Positions 1 through 10,203 of a stretch of DNA of 64,000 nt are shown here, in pieces. How positions within the stretch are numbered: the stretch's first letter is position 1; every line of letters starts with the position of its first letter. The stretch is from Sediminibacterium sp. FEMGT703S (GTDB lineage Bacteria; Bacteroidota; Bacteroidia; Chitinophagales; Chitinophagaceae). The stretch is taken from the NCBI GenBank assembly GCA_002786355.1, contig PGCO01000001.1, forward strand, positions 62,001 to 126,000. Reading direction: 5' to 3'. A model generated the notes under the pieces. It saw only the letters and a program-made list of their open reading frames with translations. It did no database searches and was not told the origin of the DNA. Made by a program: the position numbers and the translations under genes.

Positions 1-3000
1 CTCTCCAAACTGTCGATTGATATCTGCGCGAAAACTTAAAAAAGACGGCTTCAAATTAAAATTCGCATCTCGCACAAATGCCAACCAAGGGCTCTTGCCT
101 TTGATTATTTTTTTAAATGGTTCAATAAATTTATTCTGACCAATATAAGTGTACCCTAATCCCCCTCTATGTCGGGTTACTTTATTTTGCGTAATTACCG
201 GACTGGTATGTTCTGATTGGGTAAAGGAATAACTGAAATCAAAATTGCTTAAACTTAATAAACCTGCTCTCCCCTGCCCTGGCATTACCCTTACATTAGT
301 AAAATTCAGCGTTTTAATAGTGGTAATATCTGCAGCTGCCCGTTGAATGGAATCACGCTTATCTGGCGCAGCAGCATTTAGTTTTTCTTTGTAATTCACA
401 TCCATATCATATGGATCAAATTCAGGTGTTAAGGTAGAACGATTGATACTTGCATAAACTGGCACAGATAGTCTTGCTTTTTTAGGAACTAATTTTCCTG
501 CATCAATATTAGCTGCAATATCAAACTGCATTAAATTATCTCTAGCCCTTTCATTTACTCTTTGCTCAATGGTACCAAATCCTTGAGTATAAGTATTAGC
601 AGAAACCGATAATGTTCCTAAATCTGCCAATACCAAATCTACTCTTCCCAATGCAGCGGCGCCGCCTTTTTCATCTAAACCAGATAGCCTTAATTCGTTG
701 GCCCATACTTCTGCATTCACAGCGACACCATTGGGTCTTGCTGGGTTTTCTACAGAAACCAAAAATCCACGAACTTCTCCTAAATTGGGATTACCCATGA
801 TAGAAAAGGTTTTATTGCCAATTATTTTTCTATAGATATTACTCAAAGAAGCTCCTGAATTATTTCGCTCTAATTTTAAATCAATCAAATCGCGCAACAA
901 GAAATCAATATTGTTTTCTTCTGGCCAAACCCTTGCTTCTTGTCCTCGCGGATAAATACCGGGAGGGGTAATTTTTAATGGTACTTTAACTTCGTAATAG
1001 TTGTTCAAAAAATCTTGACCAATTCTAATGACTGCTCTTATTTCATTATCTACCACTGGTCTTAAACCAGTAATTGATTCGGCATGCAAATACATAGATA
1101 ATGTGGTGTAACGCCTAATGTCTAAATTGAGCGTTTTAAATATACCTCTTGCATCACCGGGCTGTAAATTATTGACCCGCATAGAAATTGCCTGTTCGTT
1201 CTGCTGAAGGTTTACGCCATTATTACTCAATAATTGAACACGCTCTACATTCGGAGGCATCAAATAATTTACTGGTGTTCTACTGCTATTTTCTTCTAGG
1301 TTTACTGCAAGGGTATTAAACTGAGTTCCAGTAGTTGTATTGATGGGTGTGTATGAACCTGTAGTATCTAGATTATAAATAAACTGACGCCATTGATTTC
1401 TAACCAAATCCAATCTTGCTAATCTGACAATCACAGAATCTTCAAAATCGGTCATGTACAAACGCACAAAACGAATGGATTTAAAATCAGGAATATTACC
1501 CACTTTTCTTGTATAACTTTTAATAGGCACTCTGAATAAATACCAATCTTCTGTTCGGGTGACTCCATCAGCAGAATTAACCGTTACTCGCTTTTTATCA
1601 GTAATATAGGGGGTTCTGCCAACATCCATCCCTGGAACCAATGGAACTTCGTATTCATAATAAGACTCCGTCTCATTCAGTGTATTGTCTCTGTTTAAAT
1701 CTTCATTGTCTGGGAATAGCGTAGCAGCAGAAGTAAACTGACCACCCGTTGTTGCAACAGGTGAATTCCCTTGTGGATTATTAAAATTTTTATACCTCCC
1801 TAAAATACCAGTACCAACTGCATCAAAAGCTGGGTCTCTATACCATTGATAGTTGTCATTGGAAGGATCTTGAAAAGCACGCTGATACACGGCAGATGCA
1901 GGACCAAAATTATTGGCCAACTGATCTAGGATATAACTTTTCTTTCTACGTTCTGCTATATCATCTATCCCATCAAAACCTACATCTTGAAAAACTCGAT
2001 CATTGGGATCGTTACTGAATGCTTGTGTAATCTGAATAGGGTTCACCGGTGTTTTACCCCAAGTATTACTGCTATCCACTGAAGCAGGAACAGTAGGCGT
2101 ATTCATGCCATTTTCATAAAACCGTCGTCCATCTTTTAATATGTCTTCGCTGATATTTCCAAAATTCAAAAACATTTTACCACCTCTACTATTTGGATTA
2201 GTGATAAATGGATTTTGCATCCAAAATTCTACAAACTCAATATTATTGGTTTCAAAATCAGTTTGATCAATCGCTCTCATAATTCCTCCCCATCTAGTGG
2301 ATGGATTACTCAAACGGCCATTAGAATTAATTTGTCCATTTCGAGTTTCAAAATTGTAGGGTCCTTTTTCAGTTGGAAAAAACGCCAAATCAAAAGTAGG
2401 CGCTTGAACATCGGTAATATTAGTAGTACGTTGCGGAAATAATTCGTTGGTAAATACCTGACGAACCCTTGGATCACTTAACTCTGCTAAATTTCTACGC
2501 AAAGGATTATTAGGACTATTCTTGTCTTGTAAATTGGGTTCAATATTGTACCAAGCAAGCTTGGCTCTATTAAAGTTATAATTAATTGAGTCGGTTAAAG
2601 TAGATTCAGGAAAGCGTGGATTGCCTTGTGGTGTTGACGCTAGTGCCCATGCAACAAATGGGAAACGCAAATCGATGGATGCCCGCGTGCCTTCAAAATC
2701 ATCAATAAAAATAAGCCCTTGATCCCCTCTTCCTATTTGTGGTGGATGCCCTGGTTTTAATACTGCCGCTTCACCATATGCATTGATTGAAGACTTTGCT
2801 TTCGTAGTATAAAAAGGGAGCTTATCCAATAAACGAGTTAGGCCTGGTAATTCTGAACGATAACTAAAATCTAGACCATACATGGTATTCCTAATTGGGT
2901 CATCACCATAACCCATTTTGGTAAAGAAAGGACGTTCACCTAATCTAACCATTGATGCACCAACAGATAATTTTTTACTAGCCAAATAATCTACCCTTAA

Positions 3001-5142
3001 TCCGGCAAATCCTCTCTGCTGCATACCGAAACCAATATTATTTTCAAAGTTTACTTTTACGGGAATATTGGCGCTTAAAATTCCTTGATTCAATATTTTA
3101 ACAGTACCCAAATTATAATCTACAATAAAGTCTGCCCCTTCTCTTAAAATTTGCCCTCCTGCAGTAACTGAAACAGACCCTTGTGGAATATTAAATGTAT
3201 TCAAATAAATTTCAGAGCCACCTCCTGCACCTTTTACTTGGCCTTGCATTACAAATCGATTCACATTAGCATAGGTTTGAGCAATTGCTTTAATGGAATC
3301 ATACAACTGATAGTATACATATTTATCCTTAGTAGCTTGCGGCAATCCACTAAAAGCGAGGGTATCTAAATCTTTACCAAAAGGCTCTAATACCGGAAAC
3401 ACCACTCTACCCATTTGCGGTAAAATGGTAAAGCCTTCAATGTAATCGAATACCCCATCGGGTTGTGGATCGTTTCGATTATTCAGTCGATCTAAATTTA
3501 AAATACGCAAGAGCGGCTGTCCATCAACAACAGGAGCCGTTTCAGGTAAAAACCTTTTTAATCCACCGCTAGGTTCTTCGTATAACACATTCAATTTAAA
3601 ATCAGTTCTTTCAATTCCACCAAATAAATCAAGCGAATAAACATTCTTCATCATCCAACTCCAGATGGGCAAATTGGTTCTTTGGGAAGTGGCTTTTAAT
3701 AATTTCAGAAACAATACTTTTTGTACTCCTTTGTTGGAGTCTAAAGAAATATCCTGAGAAAATTCACCTACTTGAAATACCCTTCCATTATAGGTATATT
3801 GAAATGCAACCGCTAATACTTCGTCTGCTTGTAACTGTGTATTGATTGAAATAAACCCCGCTTGAGGATTAAAATAATATTCGTTTGTAGAAAGTTTTCT
3901 CGCGAATGTTTTTTCAAAGTCATCTACGGGTCTTAAGCCTTTCCCCAATAATAAACTATTTACCAATGCAGGATTTCTGGCATTGGGATCACCCGCCAAA
4001 GACGCAAATAAATTATTGGCACCATTTGCGGGTAATTGATTGTTCGATAATGATTGAATAGAAGGATTAAAAGGGGATGGTTCTCCTAAATCCATTAAAC
4101 CTACCACATCTCTTGCATCGGTAGTGGCTCCTGTTCTATTGGTAACCCAAACTTCCATCCGCTGAATTTGGACCTGAGAATTTACAACAGGTAAATTGCG
4201 CATGGTCTTATTAAAATTATCCCTGAAATATTTTCCTAATAAAAAGTGTCGGTTCTCTTCGTATTCATCTAAGCGCTTTTGAAAAGTTTGGGTAGCTGCG
4301 CCTCCTTGTAAATTTAAACTTTGTCTAGATGAACGCTGATTCGCTAATGCACCCGTTACAAATAATTTTCCAAATTGCAATTGTGCTTTTACCCCAAATA
4401 AGTTTTGTGCACTTGGAATAAGTGTACCCTTCGATTGAAATGAAATATTACCCGCTTCAATATTTTTAATGATTTCATCATCCATTCCCTTGTAATCTAA
4501 TTTCAACTGATTATCAAAACCTAGGTTGGTGAGGGTATTATAATTGATGGGGAACTTGAGCTTATCGCCAATATTGGCATTCAAGTTAATATTGGCATTC
4601 ATATCAAAATCGAAGCCACCATTTTTTCTTGCGCGCTCAGGCAATGTAGGGTTCTTAATATTTTGACCTTGGTAACCTGCCATTACATTCACTTCACCTG
4701 AAGGGCGAATATCTACTTTTAAGTTTTGTCCGGTCAGTCCAAAAATTCGGTCAAATAATTTAGGATACCCTTGTAAAGGAGGTCGTTTACTCTTTTGATT
4801 TAATAGAAAAAGTGCGTCTGCTCTTTTCTTGAAATAGTCATTTTCCGATTTATTAGCTGATAATTTCCAGAAATCAGTAAAACCAATAGCAGCAGGTTTG
4901 CGGTACCAGCTAGACCCAATTTTTTCAGATATAAAATAAGACTTGGTTTTAGGATCGTATTCTGTTTTACGCTTAACTAAACCGGTGTCTTTAATATCAA
5001 AAGGATTTTTATTGGGTGCACTAAACGCATCACCCCTTCTATCTTGAATAGGAAAACGCAAACTGTCTTTTTGTTGTGCAATAGCAATATCACACCACAA
5101 AATAGTTAAAACAAAAAGTAACAATGTACCGGAATACTTCAA
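1..5142 (-). CDS. sprA: SprA, type IX secretion outer-membrane translocon (partial, 3' end off window)
   Basis: SprA/Sov is the giant outer-membrane channel of the type IX secretion system and is required for gliding in Bacteroidota. The frame is open for 1714 codons from 5142 to the window edge, so roughly the last quarter of a family protein of about 2,400 residues is missing. The translation begins with a signal peptide (hydrophobic LLLFVLTILW, cleavage near AIA-QQ) and carries SprA phrases such as FIDDFEGTRA, QDVGFDGIDD and KMFLNFGNISED. There is no in-frame ATG near the signal peptide. TTG at 5142 is the best start, with an in-frame TGA 30 nt upstream. It lies 40 bp behind ruvA on the same strand, so the two are probably co-transcribed. 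Family call is secure; the exact start is not. Confidence 0.93.
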   Translation of the reverse strand, partial: MKYSGTLLLFVLTILWCDIAIAQQKDSLRFPIQDRRGDAFSAPNKNPFDIKDTGLVKRKTEYDPKTKSYFISEKIGSSWYRKPAAIGFTDFWKLSANKSENDYFKKRADALFLLNQKSKRPPLQGYPKLFDRIFGLTGQNLKVDIRPSGEVNVMAGYQGQNIKNPTLPERARKNGGFDFDMNANINLNANIGDKLKFPINYNTLTNLGFDNQLKLDYKGMDDEIIKNIEAGNISFQSKGTLIPSAQNLFGVKAQLQFGKLFVTGALANQRSSRQSLNLQGGAATQTFQKRLDEYEENRHFLLGKYFRDNFNKTMRNLPVVNSQVQIQRMEVWVTNRTGATTDARDVVGLMDLGEPSPFNPSIQSLSNNQLPANGANNLFASLAGDPNARNPALVNSLLLGKGLRPVDDFEKTFARKLSTNEYYFNPQAGFISINTQLQADEVLAVAFQYTYNGRVFQVGEFSQDISLDSNKGVQKVLFLKLLKATSQRTNLPIWSWMMKNVYSLDLFGGIERTDFKLNVLYEEPSGGLKRFLPETAPVVDGQPLLRILNLDRLNNRNDPQPDGVFDYIEGFTILPQMGRVVFPVLEPFGKDLDTLAFSGLPQATKDKYVYYQLYDSIKAIAQTYANVNRFVMQGQVKGAGGGSEIYLNTFNIPQGSVSVTAGGQILREGADFIVDYNLGTVKILNQGILSANIPVKVNFENNIGFGMQQRGFAGLRVDYLASKKLSVGASMVRLGERPFFTKMGYGDDPIRNTMYGLDFSYRSELPGLTRLLDKLPFYTTKAKSSINAYGEAAVLKPGHPPQIGRGDQGLIFIDDFEGTRASIDLRFPFVAWALASTPQGNPRFPESTLTDSINYNFNRAKLAWYNIEPNLQDKNSPNNPLRRNLAELSDPRVRQVFTNELFPQRTTNITDVQAPTFDLAFFPTEKGPYNFETRNGQINSNGRLSNPSTRWGGIMRAIDQTDFETNNIEFVEFWMQNPFITNPNSRGGKMFLNFGNISEDILKDGRRFYENGMNTPTVPASVDSSNTWGKTPVNPIQITQAFSNDPNDRVFQDVGFDGIDDIAERRKKSYILDQLANNFGPASAVYQRAFQDPSNDNYQWYRDPAFDAVGTGILGRYKNFNNPQGNSPVATTGGQFTSAATLFPDNEDLNRDNTLNETESYYEYEVPLVPGMDVGRTPYITDKKRVTVNSADGVTRTEDWYLFRVPIKSYTRKVGNIPDFKSIRFVRLYMTDFEDSVIVRLARLDLVRNQWRQFIYNLDTTGSYTPINTTTGTQFNTLAVNLEENSSRTPVNYLMPPNVERVQLLSNNGVNLQQNEQAISMRVNNLQPGDARGIFKTLNLDIRRYTTLSMYLHAESITGLRPVVDNEIRAVIRIGQDFLNNYYEVKVPLKITPPGIYPRGQEARVWPEENNIDFLLRDLIDLKLERNNSGASLSNIYRKIIGNKTFSIMGNPNLGEVRGFLVSVENPARPNGVAVNAEVWANELRLSGLDEKGGAAALGRVDLVLADLGTLSVSANTYTQGFGTIEQRVNERARDNLMQFDIAANIDAGKLVPKKARLSVPVYASINRSTLTPEFDPYDMDVNYKEKLNAAAPDKRDSIQRAAADITTIKTLNFTNVRVMPGQGRAGLLSLSNFDFSYSFTQSEHTSPVITQNKVTRHRGGLGYTYIGQNKFIEPFKKIIKGKSPWLAFVRDANFNLKPSFLSFRADINRQFGE

Positions 5143-5181
5143 GAACAGTCCCGCTTGGTTAAGTAAAGCTCAATTCGATGG

Positions 5182-5766
5182 TCAAAGGTTTTTGAGTGCT
5201 TGTTTAATAATATCTTCTAATGAACTGTTTTCGGGGGTGTTTTGCATGGTTTTCTTAACAGCTTGTTCAGCCATTACCCTACCAATACCTAATGAAATTA
5301 ATGCATTTATGGCATCCGAATCCATTTGCGGGGTAACAAATCCGGGTAAAATGTTTTCATTATGCTGTTTGGCCAGTTTATCTCTCAATTCTACAATCAA
5401 TCTTTCGGCCGATTTTTTCCCAATTCCCTTTATACCCTCTAACTGTTTGGTATTACCCTGAACAATTGCACGAGTAATTTCTTCAGGCTTCATACCCGAC
5501 AACATCATTCTGGCAGTGGATGCACCCACCCCTGAAACGCTAATTAATTGAAGAAATAGGTCTTTTTCGGATAGTTCAGCAAAGCCAAATAAAGTATGTG
5601 CATTCTCTGTAATATGCAAATAGGTGAACAATTGCCCACTTTCTTTATTGCTAATTGCAGAAAAGGTATTCAGGCTAATTTGAAGATCATACCCTACTCC
5701 ATTCACATCTACTACCACTCGGGCAGGCGTTTTAACGGCAAATTGACCACGAACGAATGCTATCAT
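5182..5766 (-). CDS. ruvA: Holliday junction branch migration protein RuvA
   Basis: RuvA binds four-way Holliday junctions as a tetramer and loads the RuvB motor for branch migration in recombination and repair. The 194-residue length is normal. The N-terminal OB-fold is visible (opening MIAFVRGQFAVKTPARVVVD, later LHITENAHTLFGFAE). It is followed by helix-hairpin-helix segments (LISVSGVGASTARMML and LEGIKGIGKKSAERLIVEL) and a C-terminal RuvB-binding three-helix domain (DAINALISLGIGRVMAEQAV). ATG at 5766. It is divergent from fabH, with 71 bp between start codons, and sits directly upstream of sprA, a pairing I recall from other Bacteroidota. No ruvB or ruvC is present in the window. Confidence 0.96.
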   Translation of the reverse strand: MIAFVRGQFAVKTPARVVVDVNGVGYDLQISLNTFSAISNKESGQLFTYLHITENAHTLFGFAELSEKDLFLQLISVSGVGASTARMMLSGMKPEEITRAIVQGNTKQLEGIKGIGKKSAERLIVELRDKLAKQHNENILPGFVTPQMDSDAINALISLGIGRVMAEQAVKKTMQNTPENSSLEDIIKQALKNL

Positions 5767-5837
5767 AAATGATACGAAAATAACAAAAAGAAAGCAATAA
5801 GGCGTACCTTCAACCTTTTATATAATCTAGATAATAC

Positions 5838-6836
5838 ATGAATAAAAGAAGCGCAGCTATTACCGCAGTTGGAGGATATGTTCCTGAAACAAAGTTGACC
5901 AATTTTGATATAGAAAAAATGGTAGATACCAACGACGAGTGGATTAGAACCAGAACCGGTATTGAAGAAAGAAGAATACTAAAAGAACCAGGCAAAGCCA
6001 GCAGCGATATGGCAGTTCCGGCAATACAAGAAATACTTCGTAAAAAAAACCTAGCCCCTACAGATATTGATTGCATTATTTGTGCAACGGTAACACCAGA
6101 CATGGTATTTCCAGCAACTGCCAATATTATAGCAGACAAATTGGGCGCAACCAATGCTTGGGGTTTTGATATGAGTGCTGCATGTAGTGGATTCTTATAT
6201 GCGGTTACCACCGGAGCTATGTTTATAGAAAGTGGGCGTTACAAGAATGTAATTGTAGTAGGCGTAGATAAAATGAGTTCCATCATTGATTATACAGATA
6301 GAGCAACTTGTATCATTTTTGGAGATGGAGCTGGTGCAGTTTTATTGCAACCCACCGAAGATGAAGAAGGTATTAAAGACAGCATCTTACGCAGTGATGG
6401 AAGTGGCAGACAATACTTACATATGAAAGCTGGCGGATCCTTAAAACCAGCAAGTGTAGAAACGGTAATGGCGAGGGAGCACTATGCATACCAAGAAGGC
6501 CAAGCTGTTTTCAAATTTGCGGTAAAAGGAATGGCAGATGTAAGTGCAGAACTATTAGAGCGAAACAATTTAACTGCAGACGATATAGCTTGGTTAGTGC
6601 CACATCAGGCCAATTTAAGAATCATTGATGCAACGGCTAATAGAATGGGACTTCCCAAAGAAAAAGTCATGATCAATATTCAAAAATATGGTAACACAAC
6701 AGCAGCAACATTACCTCTTTGTTTGTGGGATTGGGAAAAGCAATTAAAGAAAGGAGATAATATTGTTTTAGCAGCATTTGGTGGAGGATTCACTTGGGGT
6801 GCCACTTGGATTAAGTGGGCATATGACAGTGAATAA
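5838..6836 (+). CDS. fabH: 3-oxoacyl-ACP synthase III (FabH)
   Basis: FabH starts type II fatty-acid synthesis by condensing an acyl-CoA with malonyl-ACP, using a Cys-His-Asn triad. The active-site cysteine is C116 in SAACSGF, the histidine is in WLVPHQAN and the asparagine in [11 protein letters not shown]. The C-terminal glycine-rich segment [11 protein letters not shown] closes the thiolase fold. The length of 332 residues is typical. The next gene begins 33 bp downstream on the same strand. No plsX, acpP or fabF lies next to it, unlike many fab clusters, but fabD (8551-9447) and fabI (23068-23892) are nearby. Bacteroidota often carry several FabH-like proteins, so starter-acyl specificity cannot be read from sequence. 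Confidence 0.93.
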   Translation: MNKRSAAITAVGGYVPETKLTNFDIEKMVDTNDEWIRTRTGIEERRILKEPGKASSDMAVPAIQEILRKKNLAPTDIDCIICATVTPDMVFPATANIIADKLGATNAWGFDMSAACSGFLYAVTTGAMFIESGRYKNVIVVGVDKMSSIIDYTDRATCIIFGDGAGAVLLQPTEDEEGIKDSILRSDGSGRQYLHMKAGGSLKPASVETVMAREHYAYQEGQAVFKFAVKGMADVSAELLERNNLTADDIAWLVPHQANLRIIDATANRMGLPKEKVMINIQKYGNTTAATLPLCLWDWEKQLKKGDNIVLAAFGGGFTWGATWIKWAYDSE

Positions 6837-6869
6837 TTGCTGATAGTTTTAAAATAAGAAAAGAAGGGT

Positions 6870-8093
6870 ATGAATAAAAAGTTCAAAGGAATTGGAACAA
6901 CTGCCATACATGCATCTGGTCATGCCAATGCAGATCATGCGCATTTAACGCCTATATATGCCAGTTCAACATTTACATTTGATACGGCAACAGAAGGCAG
7001 TGAACGATTTGCGGGAGCAGATAAAACCAAAATATACAGCAGATGGGGCAATCCAAGTTTTACTGTTGCGGAAGAAATTATTGCAGCACTAGAAACATTT
7101 GGACTTACCAACGAACAAGGTGAGCCGCTGAAAGTGAAAGCCCTATTGCATGCTAGTGGTCAAGCCGCTTTAAGTACCTTATTTTTAGGCACTTTAAGCA
7201 AAGGAGACACTGTATTAACGCATCAAGCATTGTATGGTGGCACACACGAGCTCTTGCACAAAGTATTAGCGGATACAGGTGTAGAGACAGTGATGATCAA
7301 CCTAAATAATGAAGCTGCTATTGAAACAGCACTTGTTCAATATCCTTCTATAAAATTGATTCATATTGAAACGCCCTCTAATCCTACATTACGTTGTATA
7401 GATATAGAAAAGGTATGCATCATTGCAAAAAGCAAAGGCATTTTAGTTTCGGTTGACAACACTGCAGCAACTCCTTATTTGCAACAGCCATTTAAATGGG
7501 GTGCAGATTTTGTGATGCATAGCACCACGAAATTTTTAAACGGACATGGCACAGCAATAGGTGGAATATTATTAGGAAAAGACCTGGCTTTAATGAATGG
7601 CCCCATTTGGAAATGGCATGTTTTATTAGGAGGCAATAGCAATGCATTCGATTCTTTTTTATTAACCAATGGATTAAAAACATTAGAATTAAGGATGGAG
7701 CGACACTGCAGCAATGCGATGCAGGTAGCCGAATATTTATTAAACCATACAGCGGTTGAAAAAGTAAATTATTGCGGTTTAGCTTCTCACCCTGATTATA
7801 CCATTGCTAAAAAACAAATGAAGCATGCAGGTGCACTCATGAGTTTTGAACTGAAAGGAGGCATTGAAGCGGGAAAAAAATTTATTGATGCATTGCAAAT
7901 TGGGATTCGAGCAATTTCATTTGGCACACCAGATACTTTGTTGTCACACCCTGCAAGCATGAGCCATATGGGATTATCAAAAGAAGAACGTTTGCAGTTT
8001 GACATCACCGATGGACTCATTAGACTGAGTGTAGGGATTGAGAATATTGAAGACATTATTGCAGATTTTGAACAAGCACTAGATACCCTATGA
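6870..8093 (+). CDS. Cys/Met metabolism PLP-dependent enzyme (cystathionine gamma-lyase/OAH sulfhydrylase type)
   Basis: Fold-type I PLP enzyme of the trans-sulfuration family, acting at the gamma carbon of homoserine-, cystathionine- or methionine-like substrates. The PLP lysine is K221 in HSTTKFLNGHG. The PLP-binding aspartate is in SVDNTAATPY and the catalytic tyrosine is Y122 in ALYGGT. In classical methionine gamma-lyase the position two after this tyrosine is a cysteine. Here it is glycine (G124), as in cystathionine gamma-lyase/synthase and O-acetylhomoserine sulfhydrylase, so methionine gamma-lyase is not the favoured assignment. The 407 residues are full length. The stop overlaps the start of the acetyltransferase gene by 4 bp (ATGA), implying translational coupling. 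Exact substrate unknown. Confidence 0.85.
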   Translation: MNKKFKGIGTTAIHASGHANADHAHLTPIYASSTFTFDTATEGSERFAGADKTKIYSRWGNPSFTVAEEIIAALETFGLTNEQGEPLKVKALLHASGQAALSTLFLGTLSKGDTVLTHQALYGGTHELLHKVLADTGVETVMINLNNEAAIETALVQYPSIKLIHIETPSNPTLRCIDIEKVCIIAKSKGILVSVDNTAATPYLQQPFKWGADFVMHSTTKFLNGHGTAIGGILLGKDLALMNGPIWKWHVLLGGNSNAFDSFLLTNGLKTLELRMERHCSNAMQVAEYLLNHTAVEKVNYCGLASHPDYTIAKKQMKHAGALMSFELKGGIEAGKKFIDALQIGIRAISFGTPDTLLSHPASMSHMGLSKEERLQFDITDGLIRLSVGIENIEDIIADFEQALDTL

Positions 8094-8554
8094 ATATTCA
8101 AATCAGAAGAGCAGAAAGCAAAGATTGTGCACGGTTACTCGAATTGATAAAAGAGTTGGCTTTATACGAAAAAGCCCCCGACGAAGTGACGGTAACTTTG
8201 GACCATTTTATTGAAAGTGGATTTGGCGAAAAACCAGTATGGTGGGCATTTGTAGCGGAAGAAACCAAAACAGATGGGAGTACTGAAATACATGGATTTG
8301 CACTTTACTATATTCGATACAGCACTTGGAAGGGACAAAGAATGTACTTGGAAGATATATTGGTAACTGAACAAATGAGGGGACAAAAAATTGGCAAATT
8401 ATTATTTGACCAACTCATAGAAGAATGCAATCAAAAAGGATTCAAAGGAATGGTATGGCAGGTATTGGAATGGAATGAACCTGCCATACGATTCTATAAA
8501 AAATACAATGCCGATTTTGATCCAGAATGGATTAACTGCAGCTTGAGTAACTAG
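8090..8554 (+). CDS. GNAT N-acetyltransferase, spermidine/diamine acetyltransferase-like
   Basis: Small GCN5-family acetyltransferase of 154 residues that transfers acetyl from acetyl-CoA to an amine. The acetyl-CoA loop is visible as TEQMRGQKIGKLL, after the beta-strand MYLEDILV. The later segment QVLEWNEPAIRFYKKYNA is the typical C-terminal GNAT strand-helix. The layout (YYIRYSTWKGQ followed by YLEDILV) is that of the SSAT-like group, so a polyamine or small amine substrate is plausible but unproven. It begins inside the stop codon of the upstream PLP enzyme gene. Its own stop overlaps the stop of the convergent fabD gene by 4 bp, leaving no room for a separate terminator. Confidence 0.85.
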   Translation: MNIQIRRAESKDCARLLELIKELALYEKAPDEVTVTLDHFIESGFGEKPVWWAFVAEETKTDGSTEIHGFALYYIRYSTWKGQRMYLEDILVTEQMRGQKIGKLLFDQLIEECNQKGFKGMVWQVLEWNEPAIRFYKKYNADFDPEWINCSLSN

Positions 8555-9447
8555 TTCACACCATTTACCACTACGGCAGCACCTGCAATTTTACCAACCA
8601 ATCCTTGTAATACTTTACCAGGACCACATTCGGTAAATTCAGTTGCACCGTCTGCAACCATTGCTTGAACAGATTGCGTCCATTTTACTGCACCAGTTAA
8701 TTGATTGATTAAATTTTCTTTTATTGCTTGTGGATCAGTGACCGCTTTGGCAACCGTATTTTGATAAACAGGACAAGACGGTGTGTTAAAAACAGCCGCT
8801 TCAATGGCAGCAGCTAGTTCTGCTTTTGCAGGATCCATTAAAGGGGAATGAAAAGCCCCACCAACAGGTAATACCAAAGCACGTTTAGCACCAGCTTCTT
8901 TCATTTTAATACATGCTAAATCGATGGCTTTAATAGAGCCGCTAATGACTAACTGCCCAGGACAATTATAATTTGCTGCCACTACTACTTCACCTATTTC
9001 AGCCTGAATTGCTGCACAAATTTCTTCTACTTTTTCATCGGCTAAATTCAGTACAGCAGCCATAGTTGAAGGATTTAATTCGCAGGCTTTTTGCATTGCT
9101 TTAGCACGAATGCTAACCAGCTCTAAAGCTTTATCAAAAGCCAAAACTCCATTGGCAACAAGGGCAGAAAACTCACCCAAAGAATGTCCTGCAACCATAT
9201 CTGGTTTTGCTCCTTCAATTGTTTTAAAAGCAGCAACAGAATGAATAAAAATTGCGGGCTGGGTAATATTGGTTTGTTTGAGCGCTTCATCCGTTCCAGT
9301 AAACATGGTATCACTAATACGGAAACCAAGAATATCATTGGCTTGTTCAAACAATTCTTTTACAGAGGAATGCGCATCGTATAAATTTTTTCCCATGCCA
9401 GTAAACTGAGCACCCTGACCAGGAAAAACAAAAGCATGCTTTGCCAT
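8551..9447 (-). CDS. fabD: Malonyl-CoA:ACP transacylase (FabD)
   Basis: FabD moves malonyl from CoA to acyl carrier protein, supplying the extender for fatty-acid synthesis. The oxyanion motif GQGAQ follows the N-terminal FVFP strand. The nucleophile serine is in GHSLGEFSALVA, the carboxylate-binding arginine in SIRAKAMQ, and the catalytic histidine in GGAFHSPLM. The 298 residues are full length. ATG at 9447 lies 34 bp behind the folE stop on the same strand. It is convergent with the acetyltransferase gene, sharing 4 bp at the stops. Confidence 0.95.
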   Translation of the reverse strand: MAKHAFVFPGQGAQFTGMGKNLYDAHSSVKELFEQANDILGFRISDTMFTGTDEALKQTNITQPAIFIHSVAAFKTIEGAKPDMVAGHSLGEFSALVANGVLAFDKALELVSIRAKAMQKACELNPSTMAAVLNLADEKVEEICAAIQAEIGEVVVAANYNCPGQLVISGSIKAIDLACIKMKEAGAKRALVLPVGGAFHSPLMDPAKAELAAAIEAAVFNTPSCPVYQNTVAKAVTDPQAIKENLINQLTGAVKWTQSVQAMVADGATEFTECGPGKVLQGLVGKIAGAAVVVNGVN

Positions 9448-9480
9448 AAATATTTAATTTATGGCAAAGTAAATGATTTT

Positions 9481-10203
9481 TTAAAACTCAGTTTTTAATT
9501 CTAAGTATCTAAGGAATTCTTCCTTGCGTTTTTCTTCCTTAAACTTACCACCGTAGAATGAGGTAATAGTAGATGAAGTATCGTCTTCAACGCCTCTGCT
9601 AGCAACACAAAGGTGTTTGGCATCAATAACAATTGCTACATCTTCAGTGCCTAATTCTTGCTGTAATTCCTTAGCAATTTGCATCGTCAAACGTTCTTGC
9701 ACTTGAGGGCGCTTAGCATAAAACTCAACCAAACGGTTCAATTTACTTAAGCCAATTACCCTGCCATTGCTAATGTAAGCCAAGTGTGCTTTACCAATGA
9801 TTGGAACAAAATGGTGTTCACAATTACTGTAAAAAGAAATATTCTTTTCAACGAGCATTTCATTGTACTTATACTTGTTGTCAAATAAGGCCACAGCAGG
9901 TTTATTAGCAGGATTAAGCCCACTAAAAATTTCTTTAACGTACATTTTAGCCACACGCTTTGGAGTTCCCTTCAAACTGTCATCTGTAAGATCTAATCCG
10001 AGGGTTTCCATGATAGCTTTAAAATGGTCTTGAATAATCGCGATTTTTTCATCATCCGATTTATCAAAAGCACCCGCTACCATTGGGGTATCCACAGAAG
10101 TACTAATATGGTTATCTCCCATTTCGTCTACAAGGTCTTCATCTGTGAAAACAATCTTATCACCATTCAGTCGGATATTCGACAAAATTTCGTTCTGTTT
10201 CAT
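9481..10203 (-). CDS. folE: GTP cyclohydrolase I (FolE)
   Basis: FolE opens the GTP purine ring to 7,8-dihydroneopterin triphosphate, the entry to folate, biopterin-type pterins and queuosine. Zinc ligands are visible in NCEHHFVPI and HLCVASRGV. The substrate pocket includes KLNRLVEFYAKRPQVQERL. The 240 residues include an N-terminal tail of about 50 that the core enzyme does not need. The ATG at 10203 overlaps the upstream QueD-like gene by 44 bp. An alternative ATG at about 10122 (MGDNHIS) would leave a 37 bp gap and cannot be excluded. The QueD-like gene immediately upstream uses the FolE product as substrate, so the pair is a functional unit. Confidence 0.95.
   Translation of the reverse strand: MKQNEILSNIRLNGDKIVFTDEDLVDEMGDNHISTSVDTPMVAGAFDKSDDEKIAIIQDHFKAIMETLGLDLTDDSLKGTPKRVAKMYVKEIFSGLNPANKPAVALFDNKYKYNEMLVEKNISFYSNCEHHFVPIIGKAHLAYISNGRVIGLSKLNRLVEFYAKRPQVQERLTMQIAKELQQELGTEDVAIVIDAKHLCVASRGVEDDTSSTITSFYGGKFKEEKRKEEFLRYLELKTEF

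Noticed and set aside
1..5142. Several short frames on the plus strand across sprA
   Set aside because: The opposite strand carries one uninterrupted SprA reading frame with clear family motifs.
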